Source: Theropithecus gelada | Lineage: Eukaryota > Chordata > Mammalia > Primates > Cercopithecidae | Reading direction: 5' to 3' | Length of the DNA: 64,000 nt | Assembly: GCF_003255815.1 (NCBI RefSeq) | Contig: NC_037680.1 | Span: 10,744,564-10,808,563, forward strand | In this document: piece after piece, positions 1 through 13,183 of the stretch | Layout: every line of letters begins with the position of its first letter | How positions within the stretch are numbered: position 1 is the stretch's first letter | Position numbers and translations under genes: made by a program | The notes under the pieces: model-generated | The model's input: only the letters and a program-made list of their open reading frames with translations | Database searches by the model: none | What the model was told of the DNA's origin: nothing

Positions 1-1295
1 TGACTAAATGGGGACAAAGAGCGAAGAAGTGTCAAGCACACAGCCATGCCTTATGTGGGTGCCAAGGAGCCCAGGGAAACTGAGGCCACTGCTGGAAGGA
101 TGAGGGGCTGGGCTGGGTGGTGCTTTGGGAAGCCACACGTGCACCAGGGATGCAGCAGAGCCCCCTTCCCACATGAGCAGGCAAATTATGAGGCTGCCTG
201 GGTTTTCTTATCTCCCATCCCGCCCAATCCTCCTCTATCTTCAGCATCCCCATCGCAAAACCTTTAAAGGCTGGCTTCACTTAATGCCAGGCTGCTGGCC
301 TGTGGTTGTGCAGGTCCCCACAGAACCAATGCCATTTAGAAGATGGGAGGGGAACCAAGGGTGGACAGCCCTGGGACCAGGATGGGAAGGCTGAGGGGCC
401 CTGCCCTTTTATGTTTCTTCAGTTTGGTGCAGAAATAAATGGGAACTGCCCATGGACTTCCCAGGAGTCTGCAGGCCTGGCAGCCCCAAGGACGGACCTA
501 GTAGCACCAGGCAGTGGGGCAGCATCAACCTCTGCTCTGTAACTCTGGCTGCTACACCCCCCGCAGGCCCTTTTCCAGTGCGCTGGGTTCCTGATGCAGG
601 GTCTGCAGCCCAGTTCACTTTCTTCTTCACCCGGGGCCAACCGTGCAGGTGCGAGATCGTGGTGAGGCACACGCCGACCCTCTCTTTTGCCAGAGCCAAA
701 TTTGCTGTGGAATGAGGCTGTGCACATCCTTAGCAGCCAGCTATGGTCACAGCAATCTGAGGCACCAGACTGTGTTGCTGAGAAATCCAGTGAAAGATCG
801 GCAAGTGTGGGTAAGGGCCCTCGCAGCAGACTTCACAGGTCCTGGCTGGTGTGCCCGCCAAGCGTGTCTTCGGTCCCAGCTGGGAAGGCAGAACTGACCT
901 CCACCCCTGCAGCCTTCAGGGGCAGAACCCTTGCGGCAGGCAGTGTTAGTCCCACTTTGTAGACAGTCACAGAACAGCCAAGAAACCAAGTAGAGGGAGC
1001 TCAGGTTCAAACCATTTCTACCCAGTTGTGCTTCCTTTCGGTGGGTAGGAAGGCTGGCGGCTTCTCCCTGGAGCGGGAGTTATGTAAGAAGTTGTCATTT
1101 AGGAAGTCTCTGTCCTCTGGAACATGTCTAGGCACAGCCTCCTGGGAGGAAAGGGGGCTGTCCAATTGGTGCAGATTAGACCTACTTTCCCTACATTGGC
1201 CTAGGTAGTTAGGCGATTTGCTTCCAGAGCCTTCCCACATAGTCTCATCAATCCTCAGGGCTCAGCAACCTTTTATCCAAAGCCTCCTCCTTCTC

Positions 1296-1296
<1 letters not shown>

Positions 1297-1343
<47 letters not shown>
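1297..1343 (+). repeat. (CA)n microsatellite
   Basis: About 23 uninterrupted CA units followed by a C-rich stretch. Likely length-polymorphic. Confidence 0.97.
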
Positions 1344-1345
<2 letters not shown>

Positions 1346-2192
1346 CCCCCGCCACCGCCCCCCACCTCGGTCCCCACCTCGGTCTCCAACCCCTCTTCAG
1401 GACTGCCTCCCAGCCCTGCCCAAGCTCTCTGAATGAGGCCTGCTAACCAGCCCCTTCACCTGCCCAAGTCTCTGCCCTTCCTGGTGCTAATCTGCCAAAC
1501 CCACTGGTACCAAAATGCTCAACTCCTTAGCGGGGCTTTCGAGCCATTATTGGTGTGGTCCAAGTCCCCGGGCATCGGTCAGCTGGTGTCTGCCTGATCA
1601 GAATTCAGATGCCTGAACTGCTTCCTGAGAGGTGACGCCCAGAGGTCTACGCTTGTAAGCAACTCCCCAGGAGAATTCTATTGGCATGAAAGTTGATAAA
1701 TACCCAAGCAGTTCCCGCCGGAGGCAGGAGGCCGCAGCTCCGGCATGAGTTGTCTCAAGAAGATGCCATTGGTGGCCTCAGAGAAGTAAGCCCTGGGGAC
1801 TGGAGGTTTGCCCAGAGGGTGCCTCATGCTGTGTGCCAGGATCTCACAATATCTTCTGGCCTGTGACTCAATCGTGCAAGGGATTCTGAGGAGGAGGACT
1901 TCAGCTATTCAATCAATCACCCCCTCCTACCTTCCCATTGCCCCCTCCCCATCTCAGTTTCCTGGGACTATGAAGCTCAGAGGCCATACTGTCTCCAGTT
2001 TTACTGCAAACCCTGCCCCATAGCCCCTGCGTTACATCTGGACTCAGACGTCCCTCCTTTGCCCCTGCAGGGATCAGGTTCTCCGCATCAGGGAAGGCCT
2101 GGCATGAGGAGTCCTGTGTCTACAGGGTATCTTCCCTGCCTACCTCCCAGTGTGTCTTGGGGCTAGGTTTGACCAGACACTTCCCCTCAGCC

Positions 2193-2241
2193 CTGTTTTC
2201 CCCTACCCCTCTGTTTTCCCCTCACCCCTCTGTTTTCCCCT
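2193..2241 (+). repeat. Short tandem repeat, 18-19 bp unit, three copies
   Basis: CTGTTTTCCCCT occurs at 2193-2204, 2211-2222 and 2230-2241 with ACCC spacers, grading into a C/T-rich tract. Confidence 0.85.
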
Positions 2242-3364
2242 CTCTCGTTCCTTTCCCCTCTCTCTCTCCTTCACCAGTGGGTGCTGTTGAACTCAGACCA
2301 CAACTTTCACATTTGTAACATGTCCACTCCCCAGAGAAATCGGGAAAGGCCTACTGTGTGTCTCCTGTGCTTGGGTAGTTTCCCTTTGGCTGCAGCTGCT
2401 TCCCTGGCCTCAACCACCCGTCCCTAGAGCCCCTCTCTCAGCTGGACCTGGAAGATTTCCAAGTTCCTGTCTCATATCCAGAACTGGCTGTGCCGAAAAC
2501 GTGTCTCTGAACTCAGGTGAATTCCCTTAGTTCATACCATTGACTCTCAGACAGGAGGTTAAACCAGGGAAATGCTAGTGTCACCAGCATTGCCGCAGAT
2601 GACCATGACTTGGAGCTTACCGCTCCTTGAGCCTGGTGTCTAGAGCTGCCGGTACTCAAGGTCTGAGCAGAGCACACAGAGGGTGTCAGGCACATATTTT
2701 GACTTGTGATAAGTACTGTTTTATTCTGTTTTCCAGTTGATTCGTTGAGAACCTGTTCTACCATCAGCACTGCCAGCTCTCTGTGGGAGAGTCAGTGCCT
2801 AAGATGTCACTTATCACCTACAGGCCTGGGCAAATGGCCCATGTAGTCTAATACTTGTCAAGTTGTCATTTTGAGGTACAAGTAGGGACAGTTGGGGTGC
2901 CACAGAAGGGTTGAGTATGGTGGAAGCAGAGAGACTCCAGCTCACACCTGGTCTCCGGCCCATCCAGCTGGCATCTTTGTACAAGTCTGTTTCCCAACTG
3001 TTAAGTGGGTTCAGTGATGTCCATCTTCCAAGGTTATAGCAGGGAGTGAATTTGTAAAACCCCAAGCTGGGCCTTGGGCAGTGCAATACATTGCAGCCTT
3101 CTGGTTCCTTTGTCCTAAGTAAGAAGGTGTCCTGTCTATTTCCAGCAGCTTCCATAGGGTGCTGGGGTGTGGGGCATTAGAGAGGTCCTGTCACAAAGCT
3201 TAGGCTGGCAATGAGAGGGATAATGCATAGAGATGGCTACCTGTCCACTTAACTCTGCTCATGCTCTCCTGCCCCGACAGGTACTACTGCTGAGGTGAGG
3301 GGTCCCCTGGGCTGGGGAGAGACCTTTGAGAATGACGATGGAAAAATAAAAGTCTGCCAGAATT

Positions 3365-3655
3365 GGCTGGGTGCAGTGGCTCACTCCTGTAATATCAGCA
3401 TTTTGGGAGGCTGAGGTGGGCGGATCACTTGAGGTCAGGAGTTTGAGACCAGCCTAGCCAAAATAGTGAAATCATGTCTCTACTAAAAATACAAAAAAAA
3501 AAAAAAATTAGCCAGATGTGGTGGCACACACCTACAACCCCAGCTACTACAGAGGCTGAGGCATTAGAATCGCTTGAAACTGGGAGGCAGAGGTTGCAGT
3601 GAGCTGAGATCGCACCACTGCACTTTAGCCTGGGCAACAGAGTAAGACTCCCTCT

Positions 3656-3687
<32 letters not shown>
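3365..3687 (+). mobile_element. Alu, full length
   Basis: Begins GGCTGGGTGCAGTGGCTCAC, has both monomers and the middle A-rich linker, and ends in a tail of about 30 A. Flanking repeats AAAGTCTGCCAGAAT and AAAGTCTACCAAAAT are an aged target-site duplication. Confidence 0.95.
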
Positions 3688-3691
<4 letters not shown>

Positions 3692-4099
3692 ACCAAAATA
3701 CCTAAGGAGGTTTATTCTGAGCCAGTATGAGTGACCATGGACCAGGGAAACAGTCTCAAGAAATCCTTAGAAAGTGCACTTGAGACAATACAGTTTGGCT
3801 TTATGTATTTCATGGAGACAGAAATTGCTGGTAAAGTCATAAATCAATACCTGTAAAGTATACGTTGATTCAGCCTGAAAAAGCTTACCGCGAAGCAAAA
3901 GCTTACAAGGCATAGGTGAGTTTAGGGATTCTTTTTGTGGCAATTGATTGAAAAACTTAAGCTTTGTCTAAAAATCTGAAGTCAGTAGAAAGGAATGCTT
4001 AAGTTAAAATAAGGGGGTCTGCCGCCCATCATGTGATACCTACCAGAGGAAGGTTGAGAAGTGAGCCATATTGTAGTAGGTCAAAAAATAAGACCTATT

Positions 4100-4413
4100 G
4101 GCCAGCGCTGTGGCTCATGCCTGTAATCCCAGCAGTTTATGAGACTGAGGCGGGTGGATCACAAGGTCAGGAGTTCAAGGCCAGCCTGACCAACATGGTG
4201 AAACCCTGTCTGTACTAAAAATACAAAAAGTAGCTGGATGTGGTGGCAGGTGCCTGTAATCCCAGCTACTCAGGAGGCTGAGGCAGGAGAAACACTTGAA
4301 CCCGGAAGGTGAGGCAGAGGTTGCAGTGAGCTGAGATCATTCCATTGCACTGCAGCCTGGGTGACAGAGTGAGACTCTGTCTCTAAATAAATAAATAAGA
4401 AAAAAAGAAAGAA
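4100..4413 (+). mobile_element. Alu, full length
   Basis: Complete dimeric Alu with an AAAT/AAAG-type tail, flanked by perfect AGACCTATT duplications at 4091-4099 and 4414-4422. Confidence 0.95.
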
Positions 4414-4894
4414 AGACCTATTTAATGAGATTTTATGGTTTGTAAGGCATGATTCCCCAGACTCCTTCAAAAGGAAAAAAAAGAGTTCAGTCCTCAAGAA
4501 TCTTCCCGAAGCCCCAGAGAGGCAGTGGAGCCCCTGGGATGGGTGAGGGAAGCTGCCCAGCAGAGTTTCAGTGACTTGCCTAAAGCCACACAGCTGGGAA
4601 AACCCGGTGCCCTGGACTCCAGGCTCCTGATACCATTGAAGGAAGATCTGAAAAAAGGGCAGTGGCCACGGGTGCTTGAAGGGAAGGAGAGAGGGGCAGT
4701 GAAGAATAAGAAAAGAATGGAGGGGAGAAGGAAGACTGAGACAGTTTGGTGCCACCTCAAAAGTCAGGAACAGTGTTAAAGCTTATAAAAGGTTATAAAA
4801 CTATTCCCTTTATTCCTTTTCCTCATCCTGCCCTTCAAAAAGCGAAGGCAAAAATGGCTCAGTATGCAGAGCCCCAGTCTGGAAACCTAGCTCA

Positions 4895-4995
4895 TCACTA
4901 ACTAGTTGTGTGGCTTTGGGCCGGTTTCCTAACTTCTCTGGATGTTTCTTTCCTCATTTACAAAAGGAGAAGGCTGGCTGAGGTGATCTCTGCTG
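4895..4995 (+). repeat. MIR fragment
   Basis: Contains AGTTGTGTGGCTTTGGGCCGGTTTCC and CTTTCCTCATTTACAAAAGG. Confidence 0.6.
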
Positions 4996-5134
4996 TCTCT
5001 TCTAGCTCGAAACATTTCTGTGATGATCAAAGCAAAAATCCTGGAACCCCTTCTGTTGTGATTGCTTTGAGGTGGAGAAGCCGGCACAACTGCCTTGGGA
5101 AGGCGGCTCACTCCTTTTTAGTTCAGCCAAGGAA

Positions 5135-5248
5135 GGTTCTGGAATGATGGGACAGCCAGAAGCAGCCTGGAAGCTTCTGGAATGATGGGACAGCCAGAAG
5201 CAGCCTGGAAGGTTCTGGAATGATGGGACAGCCAGAAGCAGCCTGGTA
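5135..5248 (+). repeat. 38-bp tandem repeat, three copies
   Basis: Units at 5135-5172, 5173-5210 and 5211-5248 differ by only one or two bases (G/C at position 2; a T near the end of copy 3). Confidence 0.97.
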
Positions 5249-5400
5249 GCTGATGCTGGGGTAGAGGAGCAGCCCACCTCCTTGACCACCCCCTCACCTC
5301 CATCAGCAGCCTAAGACTCTTCTGCCTCCCAGGAAACGGCTTAATTTATATCACAGTAGCCTACTTAAAAGGAAGCCAAGGATAACCTGCGTGATGACAT

Positions 5401-5735
5401 TAGTTTGCTAGGGGCTATCATGATAAAATAACATGGGCTTAAACAACAGAGATATACTGTCTCACAATTCTGGAGGCTAAAAGTCTGAGGTCAAGGTGTT
5501 GGCAGGGTTGGCTCTTGGGTTTCTCTCCTTGGCTCACAGATGGCTGTCTTCTTCGTGTGTCTTTCTGTGGTTGTCCCTCTTGTCTGTGCATGTCTGTCCA
5601 AATCTCCTCTTCCTGTAAGGACACAAGTCATTGGATTTGGGCCCATTGTAATGACCCCATTTTACTGTAACTACCTCGTTAAGACCCTCTCTCCAAATAC
5701 AGTAACAATTGGAAGTACCAGCAGTTAGAGCTGTA
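5401..5735 (-). mobile_element. MaLR LTR (MLT1-like, antisense)
   Basis: The recognisable reverse MLT1 signature runs from the GCTTAAACAACAGA and CACAATTCTGGAGGCTAAAAG region through the TCCAAATACAGTAACA region. It is a solo relic of an old endogenous retrovirus-like element with no coding part. Confidence 0.8.
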
Positions 5736-5814
5736 AGATACGAATTTCATGATAGTGACCATGGCATTTATTGTCAATGCTGGAATAATTCTAAAGAAAT
5801 ATTTTTGAACTTTT

Positions 5815-6750
5815 TATTGAAGGGTACAACATACATACTGAAAAATACACACATTAGATGTTTATAGCTTGAACATGCTCACATAACCAGATGACTAGCT
5901 CCACCAAAACTTCTGCTCTGTGTCCGATGGTACTTATTCCCTCTCAGGTAAGCATCATCCTAACTTCTAACACCACATCTTAGTTTCTTTTGTTTTTGTA
6001 GTTTCTCTACAAAATCATACAAAATGTAAACTTCTGCATCTGCCTTCTTCAGTGGACATAAGCTTGTGAGATTCACTCATGTTGTAGGGTGCAGCTGTAG
6101 CCTGCTGATCCTCACTGCTGTGTGCAGTGTATAGTATTTCGTTGCGTGAATATTCCACAGTTAGTCTATGCTTTTTACCGTTGACAAGCTTTTGCGTAGT
6201 TCCCAGTCTGGGATCAACATAGACACGAAGATCCTACTGCATGTCTTAGATGTACATATTTTACCCTTTTCTCTTCGCATATACTTAGAAGTGAATTTCT
6301 GGCTCATAGGTTCTGCACATGAACAGCTCTACAAGAGACTGTCAAACACTTTTCCAGATTCGTTGCACCAATTTACACCCCATGCTGGCCGTGTGTGGGA
6401 GTTCTAGCTGCTCCAATTTTTTTTTTTTTTTTTTTGGTTTTATATGGCTTTTTTTAACTTCTACATGGCTGTTTGCTTTGCTTCTACATGGCTTTGTCCC
6501 CTCTACCTTTTCTAATCTGGCCATTCTGTTGAGTACATGGAAACGTCTTGCTATGGTGTTAATTTGCAGTTCTCTGATGTCTCCTGGCATTTGTTGACTG
6601 GCCACTTGGCTGGCCTCCTTCCTCTGTGAAGTGCCTTTTCAAGTCTTCTGCCCATTTTTCCTATTGGATTATTTGCCTTTTTTCTTGTTGTTTTGTAGGA
6701 ATATTTTATATATTCTCCATGAGTCTTCTGCTGATTGTGTGACAATTTTT
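5815..6750. mobile_element. Old LINE-1 fragment (L1M type)
   Basis: Contains diverged versions of familiar L1M 3'-region text, such as CCAGATTCGTTGCACCAATTTACACCCC..., GTGAAGTGCCTTTTCAAGTCTTCTGCCCATTTTTC and ATATTTTATATATTCTCCATGAG. A T/A-rich interruption lies at 6417-6480. Orientation not asserted. Confidence 0.65.
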
Positions 6751-7124
6751 GGAGTCAAAGTAGGGGAGCCATTGATAATAAGCTGTAATAGGTGCTGTAA
6801 ACCAGGACGACTAGACAGATTAGCAAACTTGACTGCTCAGCACATAGTGAATTCCAGTTTTGTGAAGATTCGAAGAGACAAATTTGAAAGTATCAACAGC
6901 TCATATGAGAACAAAAGGGGGGAAAATGCCGTGTTTTCAGTATACAACTTTATAGGGCGCTCAGTTCCTTCTCTTCCTACATCTTTCTGAAGATGTTCAC
7001 CTTCAGAGTCCAATACTGGGATGCGTTTTTATTCCCCTGTGGTGCTGATTTGGCACTCAGTTTTCTGTCTGTCTGTGATCATCTGCCTTAGCTTCCTTAA
7101 ACTTCTGACATTTTATGATTCTCT

Positions 7125-7240
7125 TAGTCCAACCCCCTAATTTTATTAATAAAGAAACAAGCCTAAAATGGTTAAATGACATCCCCCAAGGTGACACAGC
7201 TGGTTAGTACAGAGCTGGGACTAGAATCCAAGGCTACTGT
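7125..7240 (-). repeat. MIR (antisense)
   Basis: Contains TTAAATGACATCCCCCAAGGTGACACAGCTGGTTAGTACAGAGCTGGGACTAGAATCC, the conserved MIR core. Confidence 0.7.
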
Positions 7241-9660
7241 ACTTTCTCCAAAGGCATCTTTGCAAGTCTTTAATATTTAAATCAACCCATAAGTACCTTT
7301 GACCATGTGCAAGGTCATCGGAGACAGTGATGTCAGCTGGAATATTGCGGGTGGAGGGCAGGCCCTGGCCTGGAAGCTGGAGGACTTGGCTGCCGATGGT
7401 GGTGGCTCGGCAAGCAGCCTCTGCTTTCACGTTGGCGAGATAATAAGGCTGCACTGGAGGGTCCTCTGACAGCTCTTCCATCCCTGAGTTCTACATCCAA
7501 AAATGTCTCCCCTGAGGGAAGAGAAAGGGGAGCCAGTTTTTTCTTTTTTTAAACAGGACACAAGTAAGTAAGTAAAGTTTCCTTTGAAAGGAAATGATTG
7601 AGTTTCTTTAGTCAATACAGAGAAAGGAGAGAAATTAGGCTTCAAATAAGTAAACTCCTTTGTGATGTGAGTGGTGGTGAATAGTCTCTCTCAGTTCAAA
7701 TGGGCAAAAGGAAATGTTTGTTTATGGTTGGAGGCCTCCAGGTTATACCTGAGAGACTAAGTGATGTTACCTTAGGAGGCTGAACAACCTCCCTTGCAGG
7801 CCATTACATAAAGACATTTATATAATTGAGACTCTTATGGTTGGAAGTAAGAGAAAACATTCACATTGGCTTAAACAAACAAAAGTATTAGCTTATATGA
7901 TTGATAGATCCTATTTTAGGATTGTAGGATCCAGGCTCAAATAATATTAGAAATCATTCTTTCTCTTTCTCACAATGTCTTCTCTTTGCTTTCCTGTGCA
8001 TTGGCAAAGGAGAGTCTTTCAGGGAAGCCACCCCAGTGTTGGGGAAGTCATGGCCACAGAGTTACAGGCTTGTGTTTTCCTGCTTTAGCAACTCCAGCAG
8101 AATATATATTTTTTTCCAGCAGATGTCCTGAAGTTGCCTCTTATGGGCCCGATCTGGATCCCATGTTCATCACAGAGGGGACTGGCCCTGTGACCCTGAT
8201 TGTCCACTGCCTCTCTGTGTACCCACCTCTGGGTATAGAGAGCAGGGTCCACCCCCAACCTGAGCTGGAGGGATTGTCAGGGACAGTGGCTTCCCAGAAC
8301 ATCAGGGTGCTCGTACTGGAGGAAGAGAAGATTAGTTTTAGGCAGGCATGAAAACGGCTGTCTACTTAACCATCCAAGTACAACAGTGTGCAGAAAACCC
8401 CGGAAACTCAGGACAGGGTGGTGGCAAGACACTACTTTGTCTTTCCCTCAAACCCAGGATTCTAGGAAGTGGAGAGAGAGAAATAATATTTATCGAGTGT
8501 CAATATGCCGAGTAATGATGTACAGTCTAGTTTTATATCCCAGTCATCTTTCATGGAAGATACTAGTTTCCCAATTTTGGAATCAATGAAAATGAAGATA
8601 AGTGAGTTCACAACTTGCTCCTTAGAGTTGCATGCTAGCAAATAAAGGGGCCTAGCTCATAAACAAGGGGTCTTGATTCTAAAATCTCCTTCACTGCACT
8701 GTGCTGTTTTGGAAACTGGGTTTTCAGTGCCCAGAGCTGTGTGAGTCATAAACATAAAGTTGAAAGGAGCCTTGGCTGTGGGGGAGGAGAAAAAGGTCTG
8801 GCTTGGGTTTTGCTCTGTCCCTAGCAGCTGCCCAGCTGGAAAACCTCAGGTGAATTTCCGGCTTTCTCTGCATCCCCATTTCCTCATTTACAGCTTGGCA
8901 GGTTTGGGAAAATCTATGCGGTGTTCCAAGGCTGACTGTGGCCAGTCTGTGATTAGGTGAGGGTGGGTGACTGGCTGTGCCAGCAATGACCCAGGTGGAT
9001 GAATCCCAGAGTGGCTCTGGTGTTATATTTTGGGCTTCTGATTGTGGTTCTCTACTCCTGTTATTCCACCCCCATGTTATTTTCCTCTTTTCTCCATTCT
9101 CAGATGCATCTCGGGGCATGGACTCCCCCCCAGCCCCCAAACATGCACCTGGGCAAATACAGCCTTGCTCTGGGAAGCATTACTCCTAGAAGAGTTCTGG
9201 AATTTCTGGAGCCTAATGTCCTGGAGTTCCAGATTTCTGGAGCTTGCTCCACTGATGCCCTGAAGCTCCTGCCCCACTGCTTCGCAGCCTGCCTTTCTGG
9301 CTTGCACTGGTTTGCTTGGAGGAGCTATTTGGTTTCCTATGTCTTTCTCCATCCTCTCCCAGACTCAGCTCAGAACACCCACAGGTTGGGTAGCATCCAA
9401 CCTGAGAGACCTGCAGACTCAAGTGTGGTCTCTTAAGTTTGGGAGGGCCATGGCAAGACAGAGGAGGAGTCCTGTTCCTCACTCATGCAGGGCCAGCAGG
9501 CAGCCTCCCCCAGAAAATAATTGGGCTGGCCTTTGCCCTCCTGCCCTATCTCCATCCAGGCTTTAGAGCAACCTGAAGTTACTCTATTCTATGCACATCT
9601 TTCTGGGGCGGGATTGGGAAAGATGATAACTGATTTTTCTCCTTTAAGTTTGAAATCATT

Positions 9661-9766
9661 TTTCTAAGTACTATTACCCTAGAAAACTACTTTCTAAGTA
9701 CCATTACCCATTTCTAAGTACCATTACCCAGTATAAATACCGTATATTTTCTAAGTGCCATTACCC
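9661..9766 (+). repeat. Clustered 19-bp repeat, four copies
   Basis: TTTCTAAGTACCATTACCC or one-base variants at 9661-9679, 9691-9709, 9711-9729 and 9748-9766, with unequal spacers. Confidence 0.92.
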
Positions 9767-9793
9767 TAATAAAGTAATACATAGTAATAAGTG

Positions 9794-9814
9794 TTTGTGT
9801 GTGTGTGTGTGTGC
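9794..9814 (+). repeat. (TG)n microsatellite, short
   Basis: A run of about nine GT units followed by GCATGCACGTGTGC. Confidence 0.85.
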
Positions 9815-9909
9815 ATGCACGTGTGCAATCAATTCTAGTTTAGTCCACACAGGATAAGACCTTGGCACACATGTTAATGAGATTCAATTTTTTCTGTATT
9901 TTTCAATAC

Positions 9910-10145
9910 ACACATATTGAGTCCCTACTGTGCTGTACTAGGCATGTGCTGGGACACAGGTCTTGCTCTCCAGGTGCTCAGAGTGACCCAGCCATGGACA
10001 TTTATCATTCACATCATGTGGTTGTGCTGTCTTGGAAGCAAGAACAGCATCTGGGAGGTTCTAAAAAGGTAGGGAGCCCTTCCCAGAGGAGAGGATACTT
10101 GAGCTGGTAGCCATTTCCTGGAGTCTGTCTTGGACAGAGACATGG
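9910..10145 (+). mobile_element. L2-type LINE relic
   Basis: Contains ATTGAGTCCCTACTGTGCTGTACTAGGCATGTGCTGGGA and the downstream TTCCCAGAGGAGAGGATACTTGAGCTGG, as in L2 3' sequence. Confidence 0.5.
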
Positions 10146-10284
10146 AGTGTCCTGGAATTAAGACTCATTGGAAAAAGCTGGAGCACTGGACTCAGATGGG
10201 GACTGGTGATGAGGCTTGGAAGACAGGCAGTAGGGAAGTCACAAAAGGCTTGGATATGATGCTATGACGCTGGGATTGTGGTGT

Positions 10285-10405
10285 AAGTCACATGCCATCT
10301 GGATGTCTTGTTAAAATGCAGATCCTGACCACAGGTCTAAGGTGGGGCCTGACCTTCTGTGTATCTAACAAGCTCTTGGGATATCCCATGCACTACACTC
10401 TGAGT
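10285..10405 (+). mobile_element. MER5-like fragment
   Basis: Contains TGTTAAAATGCAGATCCTG, GGTGGGGCCTG and TCTAACAAGCTC, which correspond to the middle of MER5-type elements. Confidence 0.5.
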
Positions 10406-11084
10406 AGCAAGAGGGAAGGTGCCCAGGCATCACTGAGAACTTCCCATAAGAGAGTGATCATAATCCCTTGAACCTATGTACCTAGGAATTCTAAAAAGCG
10501 TAAGTGTATGGTCTAATTTGATTCATATAATATGAATTATGTGTAATGTGATTTATATGGTTCATGATTTTTACATGTAGATCCTGCAGTCTAGGGAAGT
10601 TAACTAGAGTTTTGTAGCTGAAAAGGGCTGCAGAAATTTAAGACAACCTCTCAATATACAGGCAAGGAAACTCATCTGTCATCTTTGAGGTCATTCCTGG
10701 TCTAAAAGCCCAAGTTTCTGTGATTTGAATGTGTTGCTCAAAGTTTTCTAAGTATTTAAAGACAAAGGTTGAATGAAAATCTTCGGTCAGTCCTGGGAAA
10801 GGCCCCAGGCTTGCTTCCCTCTCTGGGCTAAACTTTGGAGGAGGGTGTGGGACTGTATCTCTGGATGACAGCGTTATAAACATGGAGACATAACGCTAGA
10901 GGTGATGCACTCAAACTGGTGGACACTCTTGATTGGAAGTTCCCAGTTTTCAGGCTGCTTCCACTCATTTTCTTTGCAACCTGGACCAAACTGGTTCAAT
11001 GATAGTCCGTCTTATTGTTTTCATCTGTAAAAATAGGGATATTAGCTCTCTCACTACATGGTTGGGAGAATCAAATTGGCAGGC

Positions 11085-11790
11085 CTTCATGAATGTATTG
11101 TGCACCTACCACGAACCAGACACTATGCCAAGCACTGCAGACATAGACATAGGACAGATCCAGCCTCGAACCCCATGGAGCTCACATGGAGAGAAGACTG
11201 ACATCCAAGGCACAAGTTCCAGCTAATTATGTCCAAGTGCACAGAGTACAGCCAAGAAGTATGGGGGCAATAAGAACCTATATCAGGAAGGCCTAACAAG
11301 GAGGTCTCAGACAGCTTCCAGGAAGAAGTGATCCTTCAGCAGAGAAGTGAAAAATGAATAAGAGTTAACAAGGAGAGAAGACAGACTGACTGGGTCAGAG
11401 CCCTGAGGCAGGAGCGAGTTGGCTGGCACCAGGAACCAGGAGAGGGTTGGATGTCAGGAGCAGGTACAGCAAGGAAAGGAGGAAGTTCAAGGGAGAGACT
11501 GGAGGAATAAGCCTGGTCAGATCCTGTAGGATTTGTTAAGGATTTGGGACCTTATTCTAAGGTTAATAAGAAGCCATTGAAAGGTTTTAAGCAGGGAGGT
11601 AATGTGAACTGTTCTGTGACTTAAAATCATCCTGGCTTGTATGGAGAATAGCTTGAGCAGGAGTGACTGGGAGACTTCCTCCTAGTGTAAGCAGGAGATG
11701 ACGGTAGCCTCAATTAGGGTTGTGGCAGTGGGGATGGTGAGAAAGGGACAGATTTGGGAGGTATAACTGGTAAGCTTAGGGATTGATTGG
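11085..11790 (+). mobile_element. L2-type LINE relic
   Basis: Contains GTGCACCTACCACGAACCAGACACTATGCC, CATGGAGCTCACATG and the later GAAGCCATTGAAAGGTTTTAAGCAGGGAGG segment, all typical of L2 3' regions. Diverged. Confidence 0.6.
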
Positions 11791-12842
11791 ATGTAGGGGT
11801 GAGAGAGGAGGAAGTAAAACGGGATGACTTGCACGTTCCCAGCTAGAAAACCTCAATGCATGGCATTAGAGGTTATTATGATTGGGGGTAGTGCAGAGAG
11901 GGCAGCTTTGGGTGGGTAGCTGATCATTAAGATAGCTGATCATTAATTCACTTTGGATATGTCCTATTGTAGGTATAGATAAGCTCTCCAAGCTGTGATA
12001 TTGAGTAGGTAGTTGGCTGCAGGGTTCTGTCCGTAGTTGTGTACTGATGCTGGTGATGTTGATTTGGGAATTGTATATCCCTAGAGATGGTATTTCAAGT
12101 CAGAGTGATGGAGGAGGTGCCCCAGGGAGAGGGAAAAAGAAGGGAAGTAGAGAACTGAGGGCAGCTCCTGGAGGTGCTCTGTCATTTGGTGATCATCAAG
12201 TGAGATAACAGATGAAGATTAGCTTTAAAAATTAAAGCAGGATGTTCTCATTGTTGCACTGTACTGTACTTCATATAACAATGTGCATCTCTGACATTTA
12301 CTGCTGCACTTGGATGGGAGAGATTATATCTAATGTTCACAAATCTGCAAGACTATTTCCTCCAAGTTATTTTTGCCCCTATTAAAAGAAAAACCCACCA
12401 GGAGGGATTTATTCTTATCATGTCATGCAACAGTAATTTCATTTTCAAATCATTAACAGGAAGGCATCCTCATCTGATCATTCGCACCTCAAAACCCTAT
12501 CTTAGAAGCCTGATACCATCTCAACCTTCCTGAGAGCTTTACTGATTTCTGTTGAGACCCTCAGCTCTAAATCAAACACAGTGTGAGCCTGGCTTCTGTG
12601 TGCACCTCTCTTACTATCTCTCCCATCAGTTGATTTTGTTTTTCTGCCTCTGGTCCTGGCATTTGGCTGCAGATTATTCCGAGAATTTCATTGCTAACTT
12701 ACATGAGATGAACAGATAATAAGAAATGGAACTTATTTTCTAATTTATTTTGAAACTGAATTCCAGATTCTATTTATGGGGAGGGGCAGAGTCAGCCTAT
12801 GATGAGTGAGAACAGTCTTTGACTCAGAATTTAAATGAAGTT

Positions 12843-13183
12843 TTGTTTCTTTTCTTTCTTCTTCTTCTGCTTTATTTTATTGTATTGTATTTTATTTTAT
12901 TTTTTGAGACCGAGTCTCGATCTGTCACTCAGGCTGGAGTACAGTGGCACAATCTTGGCTTACTGCAACCTCTGCCTCCTGGGTTCAAGCAATCCTCCCA
13001 CCTCAGCCTCTGGGGTAGCCAAGGATTACAGCCATGCACCATCATGCTTGGCTAATTTTTGTATTTTACTAGAAACGGGGCTCGCCATGTGGGCCAGGCT
13101 GTTCTTGAATTCCTGACCTCAAGCGATCTGCCCTTGGCCTCCCAAAGTGCTGGGATTATAGGTATGAGCCACTGGACCCGGTC
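12843..13183 (-). mobile_element. Alu (antisense)
   Basis: Reverse-complement Alu starting with a T-rich (TTTTA/TTGTA) tail and ending ...GGACCCGGTC; AAATGAA-like duplications flank it. Confidence 0.93.

Noticed and set aside
12819..13116. Frames with FETESRSVTQAGVQW-type text (also near 3425, 4270, 28438, 37619, 40139)
   Set aside because: This is the familiar translation of antisense Alu sequence, not a protein gene.
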